Positions 42,570-49,887 of a stretch of DNA of 64,000 bases are shown piece after piece (positions within the stretch are counted from its first letter, which is position 1; every line of letters begins with the position of its first letter). The notes under the pieces are model-generated. The model was not told where the DNA came from. It made no database searches and saw only the letters and a list, made by a program, of their open reading frames with translations. The position numbers were made by a program, and so were the translations under genes. Source of the stretch: Dehalococcoidia bacterium (GTDB lineage: Bacteria; Chloroflexota; Dehalococcoidia; E44-bin15); assembly GCA_035528575.1 (NCBI GenBank), contig DATKYK010000015.1, forward strand, positions 1 through 64,000, given 5' to 3'.

Positions 42570-43415
42570 ATGATGGGCTTCTTGGAGAAGCTGCTTGAGG
42601 CTGCCCGTACCAACGGGAGCCTGCTTTGCGTTGGGCTCGACCCCGATCCGGAGCTGATGCCAGCCGGGATGGGCGTACTGGAATTCAATCGCGCTATCGT
42701 TGATGCCACCTCAGACCTGGTATGCGCCTACAAGCCCAACCTCGCCTTCTACGAGGCACTGGGTACTGAAGGGCTCAGGGCGCTGGAGAAGACCGTTACC
42801 TATATACCTGATACAATCCCGGTTATCGGGGATGCCAAGCGGGGCGATATCGGCAGCACCGCGCGGGCCTATGCCCGGGCGCTCTTTGAAACCCTCGGCT
42901 TCGATGCCGCCACGGTGAACCCCTATATGGGCTATGACTCCCTGGAGCCATTTATTGAGTACAGAGAAAAGGGGGTGTTCATCCTATGCCGCACCTCCAA
43001 TGCAGGCTCGGTCGATTTCCAGGACCTGGTGCTTTCCGGCAAGTCGGCGGGGGTGGAAGGGGGCGAGAGACCACTGTTCGAGGTGGTGGCACTGCGGGCC
43101 AGGGAGTGGAACGCCCTGGGCAATGTGGGGCTGGTGGTGGGCTCTACCTACCCCCAGGAACTGAGGAGAGTGCGCCAGCTCTGCCCCCAGATGCCGCTGC
43201 TGATTCCGGGCATCGGTGCTCAGGGTGGCGACCCGGCCAGCGCAGTTCGCTATGGGGTGGATGCCCGGGGGGAAAAGGCTATAATCAGCTCCTCGCGTCA
43301 GATCATCTATGCTTACCTGGGGGAGGGTGGAAAGGGCGGAGATTTCGCTGCAGCCGCCCGTGGCGCCGCGCTCAAGCTGCGCGATGAGATTAACCGTTAC
43401 CGGGGGCATACCTGA
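42570..43415 (+). CDS. pyrF: Orotidine 5'-phosphate decarboxylase
   Basis: The 281-residue protein belongs to the longer PyrF subfamily (type 2): LCVGLDPDPELMP, YKPNLAFYEALG, and the catalytic Lys/Asp cluster VIGDAKRGDIGSTARAYA, then TVNPYMGYDSLEPF and IPGIGAQGGDP. It makes UMP. No other pyr gene is adjacent. It is 2 bases from the DUF951 gene. Confidence 0.94.
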   Translation: MMGFLEKLLEAARTNGSLLCVGLDPDPELMPAGMGVLEFNRAIVDATSDLVCAYKPNLAFYEALGTEGLRALEKTVTYIPDTIPVIGDAKRGDIGSTARAYARALFETLGFDAATVNPYMGYDSLEPFIEYREKGVFILCRTSNAGSVDFQDLVLSGKSAGVEGGERPLFEVVALRAREWNALGNVGLVVGSTYPQELRRVRQLCPQMPLLIPGIGAQGGDPASAVRYGVDARGEKAIISSSRQIIYAYLGEGGKGGDFAAAARGAALKLRDEINRYRGHT

Positions 43416-43417
43416 AG

Positions 43418-43648
43418 ATGGAGATAAATGTTGGCGATGTGGTGCGCCTGAAGAAGAAGCACCCCTGCGGCAGCGACCAGTGGCAGGTGGTCAGGGTGGG
43501 TGCTGATATCGGGGTCAGGTGTCAGAAGTGCCACCGACGCGTGCTTCTGGCGCGGGGCGTTTTCGAGCGCCGGGTGAGGGCTGTGCTACCGGAAGGCGGG
43601 GGTGCGGCTCATCAAGATACACCGGGGGTTCGATATGTCTCGAATTAA
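43418..43648 (+). CDS. DUF951 family protein
   Basis: The 76-residue protein starts MEINVGDVVRLKKKHPCGSD and continues QWQVVRVGADIGVRCQKC, then RRVLLARGVFERRV, the full DUF951 pattern: a small SH3-like barrel with a C-x2-C that may bind zinc or nucleic acid. It is tightly coupled to pyrF and overlaps the thioesterase gene by 14 bases. The last dozen residues extend past the family's usual end. Confidence 0.87.
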   Translation: MEINVGDVVRLKKKHPCGSDQWQVVRVGADIGVRCQKCHRRVLLARGVFERRVRAVLPEGGGAAHQDTPGVRYVSN

Positions 43649-44063
43649 AATAGACTTGCCGGAGCTGTTTGATTTCGATACTGAGGTACGGGTGAGTATA
43701 AACGACATCAACGCCGGTGGACATCTGGGGAACCACTCTTTAGTCGCAATATTGAATGAAGCTCACCTGAGGTTTTTAGAGGCCAAGGGTTTTCCCGAGC
43801 CGGTGATCGACGGCCTCGCTTTCATCAATTCCGATCTGGCCATCGTTTACCGGTCGCAGGCATTTCACCGCGATGTTCTGAGGATCGAGGTCGCCGTTGC
43901 CAATTTCCATAAGTATGGCTGCGATATAGTATACCGGGTTACCAACAATCAGACCGGGAAGCAGGTAGCTGTGGCCAAGACAGGGATGTTGTTTTTCGAT
44001 TACCAGAGGAATAAGATCGCCGAGGTTCCCGCAAGATTCAAGTCGGTCTTTGAGTCCAGTTAG
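43635..44063 (+). CDS. 4HBT-type acyl-CoA thioesterase
   Basis: About 142 residues from ATG 43635 (GGGGG six bases upstream; an ATG at 43602 is further in). A hotdog-fold thioesterase: DTEVRVSINDINAGGHLGNH (the Asp and Gly-His pair resemble the YbgC active site), LNEAHLRFL, and a VANFHKYGCDIVYRVTN strand pair. It probably hydrolyses acyl-CoA. Last gene of pyrF-DUF951-thioesterase. Confidence 0.82.
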   Translation: MSRIKIDLPELFDFDTEVRVSINDINAGGHLGNHSLVAILNEAHLRFLEAKGFPEPVIDGLAFINSDLAIVYRSQAFHRDVLRIEVAVANFHKYGCDIVYRVTNNQTGKQVAVAKTGMLFFDYQRNKIAEVPARFKSVFESS

Positions 44064-44253
44064 CACGTCTCATTTTTTGTAAAAAATGGTGAGAATGCAC
44101 GTCAGCTTGCCGGTGGGATGAGTCGCAGGGCGGGTGGCAGGCAGCGTATTTGGGAGCTCTAGAGCGAATTAGATCTATGAATGTGCGAGAATTTGCGACA
44201 CGGATGCCCCCCAGCAAGCTGGGGGGTAATTCAACTAAAGGAAGAGGGTTGAT

Positions 44254-45144
44254 ATGGAAGACACAGGGTACAGTGTGCTGGACGCTATCGGGAATACGCC
44301 TCTGGTCAGGATAAAGAATGTATATGCCAAGCTGGAGAGCGTCAATCCAAGCGGTAGCATTAAGGACCGCGTCGCGCTGGAGATAATCGAGGCGGCCGAG
44401 AGGTCGGGGGAGCTGAAGCGGGGCTACACCATCGTCGAGGCCTCAAGCGGCAACACCGGCATCTCGCTATCCATGGTGGCCATGGCAAAGGGTTATCGCA
44501 TGGTGGTGGTCATGCCGGAGAATATGAGCGAGGAGCGCAAGCAGATGATGCTGGCATTTGGCGCCGAGCTGGTGCTCACCTCCAGGAGCGGCAGCCTGAG
44601 GGAGGCTATCGAGCGGGCGGAGGAGATCGCCACGAAGACGAGGCACTTCATAGCCCGGCAGTTCAGCAACCCGAACAATATAAAAGCGCAGGAGAAGACC
44701 GGTGAGGAGATACTGCAGCAGATCGGGCCGGTGGACGCCATCGTAGCCGGAGTCGGCACCGGCGGCACGCTCATGGGCTTATCCAACGTCATAAGGAGAG
44801 AAAACCCGGATGTCAAGGTCATTGCCGTGGAGCCTGAGGAGGCGTCCGTCATGTTCGGCGGTAGCGACGTCCGTATCGAGGAGCACCAGATTCAGGGCAT
44901 AGGCGATGGCTTCATCCCCAAGATCGTCGACATGAGCAGGGTGGATAACGTCTACACCGTAGGCAGCAAGGAGGCGGTGGACATGGCCCGCAGTTTGTGC
45001 CACAAGCACGGGCTCATGGTGGGCATAAGCTCCGGCGCCAATATGCTGGTGGCGCTGAGGGTAGCGAAGAAATACGACAAGGTCGTTACCGTCCTGCCGG
45101 ACAGGGGCGAGCGCTACCTGAGCATGGACCTGTTCAAGTATTAG
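44254..45144 (+). CDS. cysK: Cysteine synthase (O-acetylserine sulfhydrylase)
   Basis: The 296-residue PLP fold-type II enzyme has the PLP Lys in NPSGSIKDRVALEII, the substrate loop EASSGNTGISLSMVA, VAGVGTGGTLMGLS and SSGANMLVALRVA. Canonical CysK has the motif GGRI(K/F) near its start, which is missing here; the N-terminus is short (DAIGNTPLVRIKNVYAKLES). It makes cysteine from O-acetylserine (or O-phosphoserine/homoserine) and sulfide. A decayed partial copy lies at 45906. The 44064-44253 leader carries only a CCCCCCAGC/GCTGGGGGG hairpin. Confidence 0.92.
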   Translation: MEDTGYSVLDAIGNTPLVRIKNVYAKLESVNPSGSIKDRVALEIIEAAERSGELKRGYTIVEASSGNTGISLSMVAMAKGYRMVVVMPENMSEERKQMMLAFGAELVLTSRSGSLREAIERAEEIATKTRHFIARQFSNPNNIKAQEKTGEEILQQIGPVDAIVAGVGTGGTLMGLSNVIRRENPDVKVIAVEPEEASVMFGGSDVRIEEHQIQGIGDGFIPKIVDMSRVDNVYTVGSKEAVDMARSLCHKHGLMVGISSGANMLVALRVAKKYDKVVTVLPDRGERYLSMDLFKY

Positions 45145-45360
45145 GCTGAGTGGAACCTGATTGATAGTGAGGAGCAACCTGTATTACATGGTGGCACCAA
45201 GTAGCGCTGCGTCTCATTCTGTCATATAAATTTATCGACCTTGTATCCGGGCGTACCGCATAGTATCAGCGGGTGACATACAATTTGTCGGCAAAATGTC
45301 GGTAAAAGCACGCTAGCCTGTGGGGACTATATAGGGCTTGGGCATAAAGGTTATGAGAGA

Positions 45361-45390
45361 GGGGCCACCCGTTCCCAGGTAGCCCCTTTT
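45361..45390 (+). terminator. Intrinsic terminator after cysK
   Basis: GGGGCCACC (45361-45369) and GGTAGCCCC (45378-45386) pair with a one-base bulge, followed by TTTT. The 45145-45360 stretch before it shows no gene. Confidence 0.7.
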
Positions 45391-45446
45391 AATACGCCTA
45401 GAGGGCTAATTACTACGTTACCCTTCCTCCTTTTCCAGTTGCTTCG

Positions 45447-45671
45447 TTACCCCCTTGGCAAGTTTGACATTGTGTGTATCAGTTCTTCCTCTGTGTAGCC
45501 AGCGCCGGCTCCCTCCACTTCTTCCGCCGGCTGTTTCCTACGCGCAGTTGGAATATTCAACTCTCTATGGCAGCCACATTGGATACATACCAAATACCAG
45601 CCGTATGAATCATTTTCGATAAAGACGTTACCTCCGCAGCGAATGCATCCTTTAAGTCTCCACGTTTGCAT
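45447..45671 (-). CDS. Small zinc-ribbon protein
   Basis: A 74-residue protein whose first half is a zinc ribbon (CIRCGGNVFIENDSYGWYLV, then CIQCGC); the second half is low-complexity and acidic. The zinc-ribbon type recurs in many Chloroflexota small proteins and bears no assigned function. An extremely AT-rich stretch (45720-45830) upstream probably carries its promoter. Confidence 0.65.
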   Translation of the reverse strand: MQTWRLKGCIRCGGNVFIENDSYGWYLVCIQCGCHRELNIPTARRKQPAEEVEGAGAGYTEEELIHTMSNLPRG

Positions 45672-45905
45672 AGTATGCCTCCTTACCCTGAGCGATTTTT
45701 GAGAAGCAGGTCAACCTCACATAACTTATATTATCTTTATTTATATACATTATACTATATTAAAATTAAGCATAATTATATTATATTATAGTTTATACCA
45801 TAATTATGACAGTTTGTCAATAGTATTTACCTATTTGAGGAAATATTGATGACATCCAATCCATCAATGAAGCGGGGAGCTGGAACAGGCCGTCAGGCTC
45901 AACGC

Positions 45906-46185
45906 TGTCGAGCCTGAGGAGGCGTCCGTCATGTTCGGCGGTAGCGACGTCCGTATAGAGGAGCACCGCATACAGGGCATAGGCGATGGCTTCATGCCCC
46001 AGGATCGTCGAGATGAGGAGGTTGAAAAGGGTCTAAACCATAGGCAGTAAGGAGGCAGTGGATATCGCCCGCAGTTTATGCCGCAAGCACGGGCTGATGG
46101 TGGAGATAGGTTACGGTGTCAACATGCTGGTTGAGCTAAGGGTAGCGAAGAAATAGGATAAGGTGGCAACAGTCTTGCCTGGGCT
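45906..46185 (+). pseudogene. Decayed partial copy of the cysK 3' half
   Basis: Matches 44828-45110 closely: GAGCCTGAGGAGGCGTCCGT and CATGTTCGGCGGTAGCGACG are exact, with diverged stretches following. The copy has an in-frame stop (AAATAGG for the AAATACG of cysK), small indels and no 5' half. It is a dead duplicate, about 760 bases from the parent. Confidence 0.92.
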
Positions 46186-46189
46186 CTCT

Positions 46190-46741
46190 TCACCCCTGCC
46201 CCCACCTCTCGTGGAAGACTATCTCCCCTAGCTCCTTGCGGCCGGGGCCTTCGGGCTGCTCGGCGGGGTGGCCCAGGGGGATGAGCTCCACGACCCTTAC
46301 CCCTTCGGGCACGCCAAGTATCTCCTCGGCCTTTTTGGCGTCGAACAGGCCGACGTGGACGGTAGCGAGTCCCAGCTCTACCGCGGCGAGCATGAGGCTC
46401 TGGGAGGCGGAGGCGACATCGAACATATACCAGTAGTCGCCCTTGTCGGTTACCACCTCGCCCCGCTTAAAGCCGGCCCTGCCGGTCTCGGCGCAGGCGA
46501 CGAGCACCACGGGGACGGTCCGCACCGCATCCCTGGCGGGGTTGGTGGAGGACAGGGTGTCGGCAAGCCTGGATTTGGTGTCGGGGTCCTTGACCACTAT
46601 CCACCTGACGCACTGTTTGTTGGCCCACGAAGGCGCCCAGCGGGCGGCATCCAGCACTATCTCGATATCACTGTCGCTTATTGGGTCTGTCGTATACTTG
46701 CGTACGCTGCGGCGGCTCTTTATTGCTTCCATAACTTCCAT
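46190..46741 (-). CDS. Nitroreductase-family flavoprotein
   Basis: The 183-residue FMN-binding protein: MEVMEAIKSRRSVRKYTTDP, AARWAPSWANKQCVRWIVVK, ASASQSLMLAAVELGLATVH and VPEGVRVVELIPLGHPAEQP. It is a small nitroreductase that probably reduces quinones, flavins or nitro groups with NAD(P)H. The intact cysK copy is not part of this unit. It is monocistronic. Confidence 0.88.
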   Translation of the reverse strand: MEVMEAIKSRRSVRKYTTDPISDSDIEIVLDAARWAPSWANKQCVRWIVVKDPDTKSRLADTLSSTNPARDAVRTVPVVLVACAETGRAGFKRGEVVTDKGDYWYMFDVASASQSLMLAAVELGLATVHVGLFDAKKAEEILGVPEGVRVVELIPLGHPAEQPEGPGRKELGEIVFHERWGQG

Positions 46742-46906
46742 CGCTTCTATTCCTCCTTATTCTGAACCAGTTTTACCCGAAAAAAGTAACCGTACTGTAG
46801 TATATCCCTAATAGGAGAGTGAAGACAATGAGGTGTAATAATCCAGCACATTGGTGATGCGTCGCCGTTCGCCTGCTTTTACGCTGTCATTGCGAGGGAA
46901 ATAGAG

Positions 46907-47182
46907 CTACATTCCATGTCGTTCCGAACCTGTTTCGGAATCTCGAGGTTAATAGGGGGATGCTGAAAGCAATGGGTAGGATGGCTAGATTACCCGATCT
47001 CCGAGCAAGGCCGACAGGTCGGTCCGTCTTACGGACTCCGATACTTCGTTCGGAGCCGACACTTTGGCCAGCATCGGAGTCCGATATTTCATTCGGACAA
47101 GTCGGGCAACAGGCTTGGCCAGCCTAACCGGCGGATCGAGGCCACGCGGAGGGTATTGGGTCTCAGTGGTGTTCTGTCATGA
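46907..47182 (-). repeat. Dispersed repeat, copy 2, with inserted palindromes
   Basis: Inverse copy of 22941-23115. It contains about 90 extra bases (47001-47095) made of short palindromes such as GGACTCCGAT and CTCCGATACTTCGTTCGGAG, inserted where the 23-kb copy runs straight through. Confidence 0.82.
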
Positions 47183-47242
47183 GACGTGGGACGCCCCTTT
47201 ATGGCTCCTGCTTAGTAGAACCTGTAGTGTAGCACGCTGGAC

Positions 47243-47281
47243 TGGTAAATAAAACGGGGGTGGGACACCTGTCCCACCCCC
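47243..47281 (-). terminator. Intrinsic terminator of the first tandem SBBP gene
   Basis: A 12-base perfect stem, GGGGGTGGGACA (47256-47267) with TGTCCCACCCCC (47270-47281), is followed on the minus strand by GTTTTATTT. The same stem lies at 49833-49858. Confidence 0.8.
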
Positions 47282-47310
47282 CGTACTCTTCTCGTCTACT
47301 ATTTAATAGT

Positions 47311-49638
47311 CTACGTTGACCGCTTCCTCTGTGTTATAACTATGACTGACATAGCCAGGATGATAAACGCCGCAAGCCCCAGCCACGGCGCCAGTACCTG
47401 CAGCCGGTCCACCGGCTTGATGACACCGCCAACGGGCACTATTGGCTCGGTCTCGCAGACCTTGGCCACGAAGGCGTCGTAGCTGAACTTGTTGTATTCC
47501 AGGTCCGGCCCCACGGTCACGGGGAATTCTTCGGTGGTTTCGTCGGAATCGGTGTAACCGGCGACGTAGGCGCAGCCGGAGCCGTCCACGGCGATGCCAT
47601 AGCCTAAGTCCTCCTGGGAGCCGCCGATGTAGCCGCAGTAGTCCAGCCCGGTGCCGCCGGCCTTGACCTTAGAGACGAAGGCGTCGCCGTAGCCGCCGCT
47701 GTAGCTAGTGTCTGGCCCCACGGCCACGGGGAAACCTTCGGTGGTCTCGTTGGACTCGGTCCAGCCGGTGACGTAGGCGCAGCCTGAGCCGTCCACGGCG
47801 ATGCCGTAGCATTCGTCCTCCTGGGAGCCGCCGATGTAGCCGCAGTAACCCAGCCCGGCGCCGCCTGCATTGACCTTGGCCACGAAAGCGTCGCTGCCGC
47901 CGCCGTTGAAGCTAAGGTCCGGCCCCCCGGCCACAGGGAAGGTGGCCTCGTCAGAATAGGTTCGGCCGACGACGTAGGCGCAGCCCGAGACGTCCACGGC
48001 GATGCCGTAGCCATAGTCAGACTCGTTGCCGCCGATGTAGCCGCAGTAGACCAGCCCGGTGCCGTTGGCGCTGACCCTGGCCACAAAGGCGTCGTTGTTG
48101 CCGTTAAAGTCCAGGTCCGGCCCCCCTAATACTGGGAAGGTGCTCTGGTTGGAGCTGGTGTATCCGGTGACGTAGGCGCAGCCCGAGCCGTCCACGGCGA
48201 TGCCACGGCTCTCGTCTTCATCTGCGCCGCCGATATACCCGCAGTGGTCCAGCATGGTGCCGTTGGCGCTGACCTTGGCCACGAAGGCGTCGTAGGTGCC
48301 GCCGCTGTAGCTCAGGTCCGGCCCCACTTTCACGGGGAAGGTAGTCTGGTTAGAGCTGGTGGAGCCGGTGACGTAGGCGCAGTCCGAGCCGTCCACGGCG
48401 ATGCCACCGCCCCATTCAACGGCGGAGCCGCCGATGTAGCCGCAGTAGTCCAGCCCGGTGCCGTTGGCGCTTACCTTGGCCACGAAGACGTCGCTGCTGC
48501 CGTTATAGGTCAGGTCCGGCCCCACTTTCACGGGGAAGGTGGCCTCGTCGGAATAGGTTCGGCCGGTGACGTAGGCGCAGTCCGAGCCGTCCACGGCGAT
48601 GCCACGGCCCCAGTCATCGGCGGAGCCGCCGATGTAGCCGCAGTAGTCCAGCCCGGTGCCGCTGGCATTGACCTTGGCCACGAAGGCATCCAAGTCGAGG
48701 TTGTGGCTCGTGTCTGGCCCCACGGTAACGGGGAAGGTGGCCTCGTCGGAATTGGTGTAGCCCGTGACATAGGCGCAGCCCGAGCCGTCCACGGCGATGC
48801 CGTTGCCCACGTCAACGCCTAAGCCGCCGATGTAGCCGCAGTAGACCAGCACCACGGGGTCGATTACCAAGAGCTCACCCGGGTCATAGCTCCCCACCTC
48901 GAAGCCGTAGCTGTGGGCCTCCTCGTCCAGCGCGTAGCTCGAATCCACCGGCAGTCGCTCCCCCCCGACATCCTGGTAGGCCACCGGCCGGTCATCGATA
49001 AAACCGCCCACCGGCGTGCTCACCTCCAATTGCCCACCCTCATTGAGGGTCAATGCGCTGGCGCCGTCGTAGGCCAGCCTTATCTGTCCCGGGTCGGCCC
49101 CCGGTTGCACCATAAAGGTGTATTTCAACAGGCTGGTGTCGCCGCTGTAGACCAGGTCAATCCCGGGCCACAGGTCGGGGTAGGCCACGCCGGCGTAGGC
49201 GGGCAGCCCCGTCTTCCATTCCTCCGGGGAGCCCTTGAAGTAGCTGATGACGGCCTCGGTCCGGTCCTTACCGACGGGCTGGACGTCGGGGTCCGCGCCC
49301 ACAAACTCGAGCTTAATGGCATAGTGCTCCTGGGAGTCGGCCTCCTCACCGGGACCGCTCATCGCGAAGGTCACGCCCCGGGCGGTGAAGTAGAGGCTCA
49401 TGTCTTGGCCCTGGACGTAGTAGGCCACGCGCTGGTCCAGCTGCCCCTGGTTCTCGATGAAATAGAGGGGGAGATTCAAAAGCGCTAATTCGACGCCGTC
49501 TTCCGCCACCGCATCGGCCTGTGCTGGCACTTCTGCGGCCTGGGCCAGCCCCGCTGACTCGGCGCCGTCCATTTCCGGCGCCAGCGCCGCGCCCAGCAGA
49601 AGTAAGAGTGCCACGCTAAAAGTGATTGCCTTTTTCAT
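47311..49638 (-). CDS. Secreted SBBP-repeat beta-propeller protein with C-terminal anchor
   Basis: The 775-residue paralogue has a signal peptide (MKKAITFSVALLLLLGAALA), a DUF7948-type domain (LPLYFIENQGQLDQRVAYYV ... WPGIDLVYSGD), and seven SBBP units of about 57 residues with the recurring pair YCGYIGG and GSGCAYVTG. A C-terminal hydrophobic helix and basic tail (LGLAAFIILAMSVIVITQRK) would anchor it in the membrane. It lacks the lectin-like segment and CFI-box of the 19078 protein. Its promoter and terminator duplicate those of the next gene, so this is a recent tandem duplication. Confidence 0.9.
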   Translation of the reverse strand: MKKAITFSVALLLLLGAALAPEMDGAESAGLAQAAEVPAQADAVAEDGVELALLNLPLYFIENQGQLDQRVAYYVQGQDMSLYFTARGVTFAMSGPGEEADSQEHYAIKLEFVGADPDVQPVGKDRTEAVISYFKGSPEEWKTGLPAYAGVAYPDLWPGIDLVYSGDTSLLKYTFMVQPGADPGQIRLAYDGASALTLNEGGQLEVSTPVGGFIDDRPVAYQDVGGERLPVDSSYALDEEAHSYGFEVGSYDPGELLVIDPVVLVYCGYIGGLGVDVGNGIAVDGSGCAYVTGYTNSDEATFPVTVGPDTSHNLDLDAFVAKVNASGTGLDYCGYIGGSADDWGRGIAVDGSDCAYVTGRTYSDEATFPVKVGPDLTYNGSSDVFVAKVSANGTGLDYCGYIGGSAVEWGGGIAVDGSDCAYVTGSTSSNQTTFPVKVGPDLSYSGGTYDAFVAKVSANGTMLDHCGYIGGADEDESRGIAVDGSGCAYVTGYTSSNQSTFPVLGGPDLDFNGNNDAFVARVSANGTGLVYCGYIGGNESDYGYGIAVDVSGCAYVVGRTYSDEATFPVAGGPDLSFNGGGSDAFVAKVNAGGAGLGYCGYIGGSQEDECYGIAVDGSGCAYVTGWTESNETTEGFPVAVGPDTSYSGGYGDAFVSKVKAGGTGLDYCGYIGGSQEDLGYGIAVDGSGCAYVAGYTDSDETTEEFPVTVGPDLEYNKFSYDAFVAKVCETEPIVPVGGVIKPVDRLQVLAPWLGLAAFIILAMSVIVITQRKRST

Positions 49639-49673
49639 TGTCCCCCCCTAATGCTTTTTATTTTACTAGTGTG

Positions 49674-49702
49674 ATGATACTCTTGGGGAGGCAGGCCGTC
49701 AA
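49674..49702 (-). promoter_or_regulatory. Promoter of the SBBP gene at 49638
   Basis: On the minus strand TTGACG (49702-49697), 17 bases, TATCAT (49679-49674). The spacer text is nearly the same as in the promoter at 52273-52301. Confidence 0.75.
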
Positions 49703-49825
49703 CCCTGCGTACTCGTGCATTGAACTCGCTGTAAGTTACCGCTATGTGATTTTTTAAGAGACTGATGAAAAAGAGGTGCCCCGATTATGTAGGGGGCACT
49801 CTACCTTATCACCATTGCCGATACT

Positions 49826-49858
49826 AAGAAACGGGGGTGGGACACCTGTCCCACCCCC
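49826..49858 (-). terminator. Intrinsic terminator of the second tandem SBBP gene
   Basis: GGGGGTGGGACA (49833-49844) with TGTCCCACCCCC (49847-49858), then GTTTCTT on the minus strand. Same stem as 47256-47281. Confidence 0.75.
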
Positions 49859-49887
49859 CATGTTCTTTTCGTCTACTCTTTAAGAGC

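Noticed and set aside
45186-45215. GGTGGCACC sequence similar to a T-box element downstream of cysK.
   Set aside because: There is no stem I, no specifier loop and no matching antiterminator; no biosynthetic gene follows on the plus strand.
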